Positions 1 through 6,351 of a DNA stretch of 9,934 bases are shown here, piece by piece. The stretch lies in NCBI GenBank assembly GCA_937942935.1, contig CALDGT010001292.1:1-9934 (forward strand), read 5' to 3'. The notes beneath the pieces were generated by a model that was not told the origin of the DNA, searched no databases, and worked only from the letters and a program-made list of their open reading frames with translations. Within the stretch, counting starts at the first letter, position 1. Each line of letters opens with the position of its first letter. This DNA is from an uncultured Chloroflexota bacterium (GTDB lineage: Bacteria > Chloroflexota > Anaerolineae > Aggregatilineales > Phototrophicaceae). The translations under genes were made by a program, and so were the position numbers.

Positions 1-56
1 TAGATTTTGCCCCCATCGGTGCTTACGAGCAATTTATCCATGAACAAGAGATATAA
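1..56 (+). CDS. 3' end of an upstream gene (partial, unidentified)
   Basis: The frame starting at base 3 reads DFAPIGAYEQFIHEQEI and stops at TAA 54-56. Codon choice (GCC, CCC, ATC, GGT) resembles the downstream genes, and the other two + frames carry stops (TAG at 1-3, TGA near 41). Only 17 residues are visible, so no function can be given. The 70-bp gap to the next gene contains that gene's promoter, so this gene is probably in a separate transcription unit. Confidence 0.45.
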   Translation, partial: DFAPIGAYEQFIHEQEI

Positions 57-113
57 TCACCGCCTCACCTACGCCCTAAATTCATCCCCTACACCCCACC
101 CCGCCGACTAGGG

Positions 114-119
114 TATAAT
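114..119 (+). promoter_or_regulatory. Candidate -10 promoter box (TATAAT) for the glycoside hydrolase gene
   Basis: A perfect TATAAT lies at 114-119, and the ATG of the next gene begins at 127. The usual transcription start about 7 nt after the -10 box falls on or next to the A of this ATG, and no Shine-Dalgarno-like purine run precedes the ATG. Together these suggest a leaderless or nearly leaderless mRNA. No good -35 hexamer is seen near 91-96, which reads as a C-rich stretch. The box is seen directly; its use is inferred. Confidence 0.5.
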
Positions 120-126
120 CTCCCGC

Positions 127-1875
127 ATGAGAAAATTATTCGTATTCCTATTTCTAATCATCGGTTTAGCCGTTGGCTTGGGATTAGACCTCGCCAACAA
201 GGGTTTAGCATGGCAAGTCGCATGGTCTGTGACGGGCGAAGAAGAACCCATTTCGCAAGTGCGCGGAGTCATCGAATGGCTGGGGAGTGGTTTGCGTCCC
301 CAACCGAACACCGCCCCCATGACCCCCATCAACAATATTGGCGTGCCACCGTATGGCATCAACACCTTTTTGGCGCTCGAAGCCGACCCGCGCAAAGTCG
401 AGGCGCAACTCAAAGCCATCAGCGAGGCGGGCATTGTGTGGATTCGGCAACAATTTTCGTGGCACGATATCGAAATTGACGGGCGCGGGCAATTCACCGA
501 TTCGCGTCATGACCGTAATGGCGATGGCACGCCCGACACCGTTTCGGCGTGGGATAAATACGACTATATTGTCGAGATGACCGAAAAATATGGGGTACGC
601 ATCCAAGCGCGGTTAGATACCTCGCCCGCATGGTCACGGAGCAATCCCGAAAGTGATGATTTGGGTCCGCCTGATGATATTCAAGATTTTGTCAATTTTG
701 CGGTGGCTATCGCGGAGCATTACAAAGGGCGCATCCATCATTATCAAATTTGGAATGAGCCGAACATCTTCCCTGAATGGGGTCCGCGTGATGTGAATCC
801 AGAAGGCTATACCGAGATGCTGTGTCGGACATACACTGCCCTCAAAGCTGTTGACCCCGATATTCAGGTGATTAGCGCGGCACTCGCGCCAACTGTATCA
901 CTCACGGGGCGCGATTTGAATGATTTTGTGTATCTACAACGCATGTATGAGGCAGGTGCAGGTGATTGTTTCGATATTTTATCGGTGCAGGGATACGGAT
1001 TATTCAGTGGTCCTACCGACCACCGTATGCGCCCCACCACGACCAACATCGGACGGCATATTTACATCCGCGATATGATGGTCAATTATGGCGATGCCCA
1101 CAAACCGATTTGGATTAGCGAAGCGGCGTGGAATTTTGTCCCGACGGTTGAAGAAAACCCGAATATCATCGGCATCCGTGACCAATTTGGTCAAGTCACG
1201 CGCCAGCAAGCCGCCGATTACATCGTCCAATATTACCAACGGGCGAAAGAAGAATGGCATTGGCTTGGCGTGATTAATTATTGGTATTTCACCCGTCCCG
1301 ATACCGCGTGGGCAAATACCCCGCAGTATTATTTCCGCATGGCAGAACCCGATTTCAGCGATGAACATCCCTATTATACGACCCTGCCCGTGTATGAATC
1401 GCTCAAAGATTATATCCTGACCGAAACACCGACTTTATACGCAGGTGTGCATCAAGCCGATAATCATTGGGCATTGGAATATATGCCCGATACGATTGTC
1501 ATTGCAGATGAATCGGCAGAATTTGGCGAGGCAATCCACACCAATGGCATGTCATTTTATGCTCATCCGTATGGCGGAGGTGGTGAATTATGGGTGCGCT
1601 GGCGCGGGGATAGCATCACCCTATGCGCGGATAACGATTGCATCAGCGAAAATGCGTCATCGGATGATTGGCAAACATCTGTAATTGCGCTTAAAACCGA
1701 TAATCAACGCGCATCTATTCAGATTCGCAACACAGAACCCATTGCCATAGATAGCATCACGATTATTGACCGTCAATTTGCATCACAATGGGGTTATATC
1801 GTGGTGGCTGTTGTTGGTGTATTGATGAGTATGATTGTCATATTGGATATTTTAAGAGGGCGTGCACGTGGCTAA
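127..1875 (+). CDS. Membrane-anchored clan GH-A glycoside hydrolase (GH39/GH5-like)
   Basis: Probable extracytoplasmic glycosidase that hydrolyses a polysaccharide or glycoconjugate by the retaining mechanism; the substrate cannot be predicted. Residues 4-20 form an N-terminal membrane or signal segment. A TIM-barrel-like domain covers about 75-430. YQIWNEPN (206-213) supplies the likely acid/base Glu211, and PIWISEAAWN (327-336) the likely nucleophile Glu332; this spacing is typical of clan GH-A, and several families share it. DRNGDGTPD (129-137) resembles a calcium-binding loop. Residues ~435-550 look beta-rich, perhaps a carbohydrate-binding sandwich, with a close cysteine pair (500, 505). 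A second membrane segment (~555-577) is followed by a basic tail (RGRARG), so the catalytic domain probably sits outside, held by the membrane. The ATG is favoured by the TATAAT box just upstream. The gene overlaps the next one, implying co-expression. Family-level call is firm; the GH family number is uncertain. Confidence 0.85.
   Translation: MRKLFVFLFLIIGLAVGLGLDLANKGLAWQVAWSVTGEEEPISQVRGVIEWLGSGLRPQPNTAPMTPINNIGVPPYGINTFLALEADPRKVEAQLKAISEAGIVWIRQQFSWHDIEIDGRGQFTDSRHDRNGDGTPDTVSAWDKYDYIVEMTEKYGVRIQARLDTSPAWSRSNPESDDLGPPDDIQDFVNFAVAIAEHYKGRIHHYQIWNEPNIFPEWGPRDVNPEGYTEMLCRTYTALKAVDPDIQVISAALAPTVSLTGRDLNDFVYLQRMYEAGAGDCFDILSVQGYGLFSGPTDHRMRPTTTNIGRHIYIRDMMVNYGDAHKPIWISEAAWNFVPTVEENPNIIGIRDQFGQVTRQQAADYIVQYYQRAKEEWHWLGVINYWYFTRPDTAWANTPQYYFRMAEPDFSDEHPYYTTLPVYESLKDYILTETPTLYAGVHQADNHWALEYMPDTIVIADESAEFGEAIHTNGMSFYAHPYGGGGELWVRWRGDSITLCADNDCISENASSDDWQTSVIALKTDNQRASIQIRNTEPIAIDSITIIDRQFASQWGYIVVAVVGVLMSMIVILDILRGRARG
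1855..1860 (+). promoter_or_regulatory. Ribosome binding site that selects the glycosyltransferase start
   Basis: AGAGGG lies inside the end of the glycoside hydrolase gene. It is 7 nt from the GTG at 1868 but only 1 nt from the in-frame GTG at 1862. Normal Shine-Dalgarno spacing therefore favours 1868 as the start. Confidence 0.55.
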
Positions 1876-3898
1876 AACTCGGCAAATCGGCATTTTAGGC
1901 GGGTTGGTGATGATATTGCTCATCGCGTTTTTATTGCGCGTGCATGACATCGGCGGGCAATCGCTTTGGCATGACGAAGGCAATACTTATGTGCAAACCA
2001 CACGCACCTTCGCCGATAGTGCCGAAAATGCGAGTCGGGATATTCATCCGCCGTTGTATTATTGGATGATGACCGTCTGGACGCGATTCATGGGTAGTAG
2101 CGAGGCGGGGTTGCGGAGTTTATCGCTATTCGCCAGCCTCATCACCGTAGCCGTGACGTATGCACTCGGAAAACGGCTATTTGGCACAATTCCCGCCATA
2201 TTAGCCATGATTTTCATCAGCCTAAACACCTTCAGTATTTATTATGCCCAAGAAGCGCGGATGTATGCGTTGTTAGCGATGTTAGGCGCGTTGGCGATGT
2301 GGCTGTTTGTGCGCGTTTTTGACCTCACCCCCCTGCCCCCTCTCCATGTTGGAGAGGGGGAGAAAATCAATTCTCCTCATGAAAAAAGTCCCTTCTCTCC
2401 TTCGGAGAGGGGATTTAGGGGTGAGGTTATCTTTTTAATTTTGGTCAACGCCATCGGCTTATATACGCATTATTCCTACCCCCTCGTCATGCTCACACAG
2501 GGGGTTTTGGCGGTGTTATGGTTTGGGGCTGATGGATTGCGGATTTACCGCGCCAAAACATCCGCCATGCCACTATTGCGTCTCATCGGCATCTATTTTG
2601 TGCTAAATGTGGCGACCATCGCCCTATTCCTGCCCCAATTGCCGACAGCACTCAATCAATTGGGCGGATGGGGACAAGCAGATGCGCTCCTCTCGCCACA
2701 ACTGGCAATCGCCACCATTTTGGCATATTTATCGGTGGGCATCACACTCGGCACAGGCTTGAGCATCGCTATATTATTCTTTTTGCTCATCGCCCTGCTC
2801 CAATTGCCAAATGAACCAAGTCGGATGTGGTGGCGTGTTGCGCTCCCTGTTGGATGGGTGGCGGTTTCGGTGGGATTATTCATGACGCTCGGATTATACC
2901 GAGAAGCAAACCTCAAATTTTTGCTCCCCGCACAAATCGGATTCGCGCTGTGGATGGGACGCGGGGTGTGGGAATTATGGACGCTCAAACCACGCCGTAG
3001 TGGGCAAAATTTGGAAACTATCCCCAAATTGGCGGCGGGTGTGGCACTCATCAGCGTGATTGCCTTGTATATCAACGGCATATCACCCCTATATACCGAT
3101 TTTCGGCGCGATGATTATCGTGCCATCGCCCAACTCATTCAAACAGAAGAACGGGCGGGTGATGCGATTATTTTATCTGCACCGAATCAGGCGGAGGTGT
3201 TCCGTTATTATTACACGGGGAATGCGCCGATTTATGAACTCCCACGCGGGCTAGGTGGGGATGATGTGGCGACATCCGCCGAAATGCAGACCATTATCGC
3301 CACACATGAGCGCATTTTTGCCGTATTTTGGGCGCAATCTGAACGTGACCCGAATAATATCGTGGAAGGGATGCTCGATTCGCAAACGTATGAGGCAGAT
3401 GGTACATGGTATGGTGGGGTACGGTTGGTGCGCTATGTCGCGCCCGTCACATTTGAAACCGTGAATCCCCTTGATATACCGTTTGGGGATACGATTCATT
3501 TGGTATCGAGTGCGCTTAGTGATGATGAATTGGTGGCGGGGGATGTGTTGCAAATTCAATTGGGCTGGAAAACAGATGCTATCATCGAAACCCGTTATAA
3601 GGTGTTCATCCAACTCATTGACCAAACGGGGAATGTGGTCGTTCAGCGCGATGCAGAACCCAGCGCATGGAATCGCCCCACGCCAACATGGGGGATTGAT
3701 GAACTCATCACCGACCAGCACGCGCTCATCATCCCCAAAAATTTACCGCCATCTCATTACACCCTCATCGTAGGGTTATACAATGCCGATAATCCACTGG
3801 AACGCCTTTCGATTGGCGCTACGGATTATTTCATCTTAGCCGAATTCACGTTACCCAAAATTGCCATAAAACCTCTAGCTTTAGCTATAGAGATATAA
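1868..3898 (+). CDS. GT39/PMT-like polytopic glycosyltransferase (GT-C fold)
   Basis: Integral membrane enzyme expected to move a sugar from a polyprenyl-phosphate donor to an acceptor outside the membrane; donor and acceptor are unknown. Counting from GTG 1868, a first membrane helix (~6-24) leads to LWHDEG, whose Asp36-Glu37 matches the acidic motif in the first external loop of GT-C enzymes. DIHPPLYYW (~58-66) and YYAQEARMYAL (125-135) are also typical of the PMT_2/ArnT-like group. Several more hydrophobic helices run to about residue 405. A soluble part follows, ending in a beta-sandwich-like domain (~528-658, with VFIQLID and YTLIVGLYNAD) that I recognise from Chloroflexota GT39 proteins. 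Residues ~152-187 come from an in-frame palindromic repeat and sit between two helices. An alternative GTG at 1862 adds two residues. The gene overlaps the hydrolase gene by 8 nt. Its last ~10 codons overlap the left end of the TnpB element, so the native C-terminus may have been replaced. Confidence 0.85.
   Translation: MAKTRQIGILGGLVMILLIAFLLRVHDIGGQSLWHDEGNTYVQTTRTFADSAENASRDIHPPLYYWMMTVWTRFMGSSEAGLRSLSLFASLITVAVTYALGKRLFGTIPAILAMIFISLNTFSIYYAQEARMYALLAMLGALAMWLFVRVFDLTPLPPLHVGEGEKINSPHEKSPFSPSERGFRGEVIFLILVNAIGLYTHYSYPLVMLTQGVLAVLWFGADGLRIYRAKTSAMPLLRLIGIYFVLNVATIALFLPQLPTALNQLGGWGQADALLSPQLAIATILAYLSVGITLGTGLSIAILFFLLIALLQLPNEPSRMWWRVALPVGWVAVSVGLFMTLGLYREANLKFLLPAQIGFALWMGRGVWELWTLKPRRSGQNLETIPKLAAGVALISVIALYINGISPLYTDFRRDDYRAIAQLIQTEERAGDAIILSAPNQAEVFRYYYTGNAPIYELPRGLGGDDVATSAEMQTIIATHERIFAVFWAQSERDPNNIVEGMLDSQTYEADGTWYGGVRLVRYVAPVTFETVNPLDIPFGDTIHLVSSALSDDELVAGDVLQIQLGWKTDAIIETRYKVFIQLIDQTGNVVVQRDAEPSAWNRPTPTWGIDELITDQHALIIPKNLPPSHYTLIVGLYNADNPLERLSIGATDYFILAEFTLPKIAIKPLALAIEI
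2322..2427 (+). repeat. Palindromic dispersed repeat inserted in frame in the glycosyltransferase gene
   Basis: The ends are inverted copies: ACCTCAC (2322-2328) and GTGAGGT (2421-2427), with similarity continuing inward (CCCCCTCTCC against GGAGAGGGG). The left half forms a perfect 10-bp stem, CCCCCTCTCC (2336-2345) with GGAGAGGGGG (2351-2360), loop ATGTT. The right half forms a weaker hairpin around TTC (2392-2412). The motif resembles short palindromic repeats that I know from Chloroflexota and cyanobacterial genomes. It is translated as ~36 polar, Pro/Gly/Ser-rich residues, unlike the hydrophobic protein around it. Copy number cannot be judged from one window. Confidence 0.75.
3873..3892 (+). 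repeat. Left-end hairpin of the tnpB element
   Basis: CTCTA (3873-3877) pairs with TAGAG (3888-3892), and GC (3878-3879) pairs with GC (3884-3885) across a two-base bulge, leaving the loop TTTA. The glycosyltransferase stop codon (TAA 3896-3898) lies just after the hairpin, so the hairpin is translated as that protein's last residues. The next ~85 bp to tnpB are AT-rich and hold three GCGCT motifs (3900, 3925, 3946) and a poor promoter candidate (TTGCAG 3911-3916, TAAAAA 3934-3939). Confidence 0.45.
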
Positions 3899-3980
3899 GG
3901 CGCTAGTGTATTGCAGTTAAGAATGCGCTAAAATAAAAATATAAAGCGCTTGGTTAATAGGGAAAAAGTGGAATAGCTTG

Positions 3981-5171
3981 ATGCAAAAAGCTGTTGAAGT
4001 GCATAAAGCATACAAATACCGACTGTATCGCAACAACAAAATGGATGGTTCTATTCATCATCAAATTAATGTTGCGGGTATGATTTGGAATCACGCACTT
4101 GCACTGCAAAAGCGTTACTATAAATTAACTGGCAAATATATTTCCTTACATACCATGCAAAAACATATCGCCAAACTGCGGATGTGTAGGTTTAATTATG
4201 CTTATTGGCAGGCTTTGGGGTCGCAAGCGGCTCAGGAAATCCTTGAGCGTCTTGATAAGGCTTATCAACGCTTTTTCAAAAAGCAAGGCGGACTGCCTCG
4301 TTTCAAAAAGGTCAAGAAATACAAATCCTTTGTGCTGAAACAAGCGGGATGGGATTTACTGGACGCACAAGAGGGCAAAAAATACCGTAAAATCCGCATT
4401 GACAAGAAAATGTATAAATTTGTGTATCATCGTCCGTTAAATGGTGTGATAAAAACAGTCACCATCAAACGAGACTCGGCGGGGCGGTTGTGGTTGTGCT
4501 TCAGTGTCATTGAGAAAATGGAAATTCCAGAACATACCAGCACGGGTAAAATCGGCGGTTTTGATTTTGGTTTGACTAATTTCTTGACGACTGATGAGGG
4601 CAAAACTATTGAATCACCACAGTATTACAAATGCGATTTGCCACGCTTACGCGCCATTCAAAGGCGTGTTTCGCGCAAGGTGAAGCATAGTAACAACCAC
4701 AAAGCGGGTATATGGCACATCAACCGCCGTCATATCCGTATCGCAGATAAACGGTTGAATTTTCATTTTCAATTAGCCAATGCTTTATGCGACCAGTATG
4801 ATGTGATGGTGTTTGAGGACTTAAACCTCGATGCTATGAAACATCTTTGGGGACGAAAGATAAGCGATTTAGGGTTTGCACAGTTTGTTAAAGTGCTGGA
4901 TTGGGTTGCCTTCAAACGGGGCAAGCGAATTATCCAGATAAGCCGTTGGGAGCGTACAACGGGCAAATGTAGTCATTGCGGTCATACGCAAAAGTTAGAA
5001 CTATCAGACCGCGTTTTTGAGTGTGAGGGTTGTGGGAACACATTAGGTCGTGACCACAATGCGGCAATCAATATTTTGGAGGCGGGGCATCGCCTAATGC
5101 TGTCTCAGTCAATAGAAGTCCTTGCAAATCGTGAGGCTGTTGGTGTTAACGGCAGAAGCCCCTACCATTAG
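3981..5171 (+). CDS. tnpB: TnpB, RNA-guided transposon-associated nuclease (IS200/IS605 OrfB)
   Basis: Compact RuvC-type nuclease, ancestor-like relative of Cas12, which in studied elements cuts DNA guided by an RNA made from the element's right end and helps the transposon persist. From ATG 3981 (396 aa, a usual length), the N-terminal wedge/REC-like region holds KAYKYRLYRN. The split RuvC centre appears complete: Asp195 in GGFDFGLTNF, Glu279 in VFEDLNLD, and Asp358 in GRDHNAAINIL. A zinc finger between the last two has Cys330, Cys333, Cys348 and Cys351 (CSHCGH, CEGCGN). No frameshift or internal stop is seen. A TTG directly upstream (3978) is an alternative start; ribosome binding is weak. 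The stop TAG lies in the right-end hairpin. Its AT-richer, Lys-rich coding style differs from its neighbours, consistent with transfer. Confidence 0.95.
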   Translation: MQKAVEVHKAYKYRLYRNNKMDGSIHHQINVAGMIWNHALALQKRYYKLTGKYISLHTMQKHIAKLRMCRFNYAYWQALGSQAAQEILERLDKAYQRFFKKQGGLPRFKKVKKYKSFVLKQAGWDLLDAQEGKKYRKIRIDKKMYKFVYHRPLNGVIKTVTIKRDSAGRLWLCFSVIEKMEIPEHTSTGKIGGFDFGLTNFLTTDEGKTIESPQYYKCDLPRLRAIQRRVSRKVKHSNNHKAGIWHINRRHIRIADKRLNFHFQLANALCDQYDVMVFEDLNLDAMKHLWGRKISDLGFAQFVKVLDWVAFKRGKRIIQISRWERTTGKCSHCGHTQKLELSDRVFECEGCGNTLGRDHNAAINILEAGHRLMLSQSIEVLANREAVGVNGRSPYH

Positions 5172-5190
5172 GTATGGGGAGTATGTCACA
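4990..5190 (+). ncRNA. Candidate omegaRNA/reRNA region of the tnpB element
   Basis: In studied IS200/IS605 elements the guide RNA covers the 3' part of tnpB and the right end, and its guide is copied from the flanking DNA beyond the element. Here the corresponding stretch ends in a CCCC-TACC / GGTA-GGGG hairpin (5159-5179). The position is inferred from the family; the boundaries are approximate and no RNA evidence is available. Confidence 0.3.
5159..5179 (+). repeat. Right-end hairpin of the tnpB element
   Basis: CCCCTACC (5159-5166) pairs with GGTA and GGGG (5171-5174, 5176-5179), with T5175 bulged and the loop ATTA. The tnpB stop codon (5169-5171) spans the loop and the first base of the 3' arm. 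It could also slow or end transcription, but no T-run follows, so a transposon-end or guide-RNA-scaffold role is more likely. Confidence 0.55.
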
Positions 5191-5233
5191 ATAAGTAGCG
5201 TGTTGCAATCTGAAATCAAAGTGAGGTCATGTT

Positions 5234-6175
5234 ATGCGCGTAATTATCACAGGTGGAACAGGTCTTATCGGGAGCGCATTGGTCAAGAGTTTGGCGAATG
5301 ATGGACATCATGTCCACATCCTTAGTCGCAATCCGCGCCAAACCGAAGCCTTGCCCGCTACTGTTCATTTTCATAAGTGGGATGCAAAAACCGCCGATGG
5401 TTGGGGGCATTTAGCCGATGGTGCAGATGCCATTATCAACCTTGCAGGCGAAAGTGTCTCTGGCGAAGGATTTTTCCCCAGCAAATGGTCTTGGAAACGC
5501 AAAAAAATAATTTTGCAAAGCCGTGTCGAGGCAGGTGAGGCTATCGTACAAGCCATCAAAGGTGCAAGCAAAAAACCAAAAGTCCTCATTCAATCATCAG
5601 CCGTCGGTTATTATGGAACACATACAGGTGAGCAAGATGTCACCGAAGATTTCCCCGCAGGCAATGATTATTTAGCCGATGTGTGCAAACAATGGGAAGC
5701 CTCTACATCAGAAGCCGATAAACTGGGTGTACGCCGTCCTATTATCCGCACAGGTGTCGTTCTGAGCGCCGATGGTGGCGCATTGCCCCGCATGGCATTG
5801 CCTTTCAAGATGAAAGCAGGCGGGGTTTTGGGCAGTGGCAAGCAACAACTCCCATGGATTCATTTAGATGACGAAATTTTAGCCATCCGCTTTTTGCTGA
5901 ATAACGAAAATGCCAATGGCGTATTTAATCTGTCTGCGCCAAATCCTGTCACCAACAAAGAAATGAGCAAAGAATTGGGCAAAGTGTTGGGGAATATCGT
6001 CCCTGCCCCCGTCCCCGGATTCGCCTTTAAGATGATGTTTGGTGAAGTGAGTACCATCGTCTTGGATGGTCAACGCGCAGTCCCAAGTCGCTTATTAGAA
6101 TTGGGATATACCTTCAAGTATCCAACTATCGCCCAAGCCCTGAATGCTATTTATCGGGCGGTGGTAAAAGCGTAA
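5234..6175 (+). CDS. TIGR01777-family SDR/NAD-dependent epimerase-like protein
   Basis: Predicted cytosolic Rossmann-fold protein of the extended short-chain dehydrogenase/reductase superfamily; the reaction of this subfamily is not established. The NAD(P)-binding motif GGTGLIGS (7-14) is at the N-terminus. NLAGESV (69-75), the SSAVGYYG block (121-128), RTGVVLS (172-178), PWIHLDD (207-213), FNLSAPNPVTN (231-241), and the C-terminal LDGQRAVPSRL...GYTFKYP region (277-297, DUF1731-like) follow the order of this family. The 313-residue length is normal. The ATG follows GAGG (5223-5226) with 7-nt spacing. The gene lies just after the tnpB right end, so its promoter may be within or next to the element; no convincing box was found. 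Homologues are sometimes labelled cell-division inhibitor SulA, which the fold does not support. Confidence 0.92.
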   Translation: MRVIITGGTGLIGSALVKSLANDGHHVHILSRNPRQTEALPATVHFHKWDAKTADGWGHLADGADAIINLAGESVSGEGFFPSKWSWKRKKIILQSRVEAGEAIVQAIKGASKKPKVLIQSSAVGYYGTHTGEQDVTEDFPAGNDYLADVCKQWEASTSEADKLGVRRPIIRTGVVLSADGGALPRMALPFKMKAGGVLGSGKQQLPWIHLDDEILAIRFLLNNENANGVFNLSAPNPVTNKEMSKELGKVLGNIVPAPVPGFAFKMMFGEVSTIVLDGQRAVPSRLLELGYTFKYPTIAQALNAIYRAVVKA

Positions 6176-6203
6176 AAATCTTAAATCCCCAATCTATCGC
6201 GTG

Positions 6204-6245
6204 CCTACATTCGTAGGGGTAGGTTGTAGGGGTGGCATATATGCC
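6204..6245 (+). repeat. Intergenic palindromic repeat fragment (GTAGGGG type)
   Basis: CCTAC (6204-6208) and GTAGG (6213-6217) form a 5-bp stem with loop ATTC. GTAGGGGTAG is soon followed by GTAGGGGTGG, and then by the perfect 12-bp palindrome GGCATATATGCC (6234-6245). The wording resembles dispersed GTAGGGG/CCCCTAC repeats between genes in Chloroflexota. It follows the SDR stop by ~30 bp and could weakly stop transcription. Confidence 0.5.
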
Positions 6246-6253
6246 GTCCACAA

Positions 6254-6321
6254 ACCATACTATCGGAAATATCATAGGGCTTGCTATGGCAAGCCCCTAC
6301 AAATCCGATGTTATGTATGGG
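6254..6321 (+). repeat. Nested imperfect palindrome in the spacer before the peptidase gene
   Basis: The core is a perfect 8-bp stem, GGGCTTGC (6277-6284) with GCAAGCCC (6289-6296), loop TATG. Outside it, ATCGGA (6262-6267) matches TCCGAT (6304-6309), and CCATA (6255-6259) matches TATGG (6316-6320). The symmetric layers suggest a small non-coding mobile repeat (MITE or REP-like) rather than a simple terminator. The reading frame through it (6232-6351) is open only by chance. Confidence 0.55.
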
Positions 6322-6327
6322 TATAAA
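6322..6327 (+). promoter_or_regulatory. Weak candidate -10 box upstream of the peptidase operon
   Basis: GGGTATAAAG holds TATAAA at 6322-6327, echoing the GGGTATAAT context of the box at 114-119. Transcription would begin near 6334 and leave an ~18-nt leader containing the ribosome binding site AAAGGA (6338-6342 region). No clear -35 hexamer is visible. Confidence 0.25.
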
Positions 6328-6351
6328 GCATATCATAAAGGATTCTTCTGC

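Larger units (their letters stand above)
3870..5190 (+). mobile_element. IS200/IS605-type element carrying only tnpB (IS1341-like); ends approximate
   Basis: A tnpB gene is flanked by imperfect hairpins at 3873-3892 and 5159-5179, as expected for single-strand transposons with subterminal hairpins instead of inverted repeats. No TnpA (HUH Y1 transposase) reading frame exists in the window, so movement would need TnpA from elsewhere. The exact cleavage sites cannot be read. A TTAC tetranucleotide at 3851-3854, a target type known from IS608, is one possible left boundary, and the right boundary may lie near 5185-5200. The element sits between the 3' end of the GT39 gene and the SDR gene. Confidence 0.6.

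Noticed and set aside
1862..1867. GTG 1862 as the glycosyltransferase start
   Set aside because: It is only 1 nt from the AGAGGG ribosome site; GTG 1868 has normal 7-nt spacing. The difference is two residues.
2321..2427. CRISPR-like or terminator reading of the palindromic segment
   Set aside because: There is only one unit, no spacers, no T-run, and the coding frame continues through it.
3978..3980. TTG start for tnpB
   Set aside because: An ATG follows immediately and there is no positional advantage for TTG.
5234..6175. Annotation as cell-division inhibitor SulA
   Set aside because: The protein is a Rossmann-fold SDR with TIGR01777 motifs; SulA is a small unrelated protein, and this label is a known misannotation.
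6232..6351. N-terminal extension of the C39-like protein from GTG 6232
   Set aside because: The extension is encoded by the palindromic spacer and would place the signal peptide at residue 41. ATG 6352 has a good ribosome binding site and begins the signal peptide.
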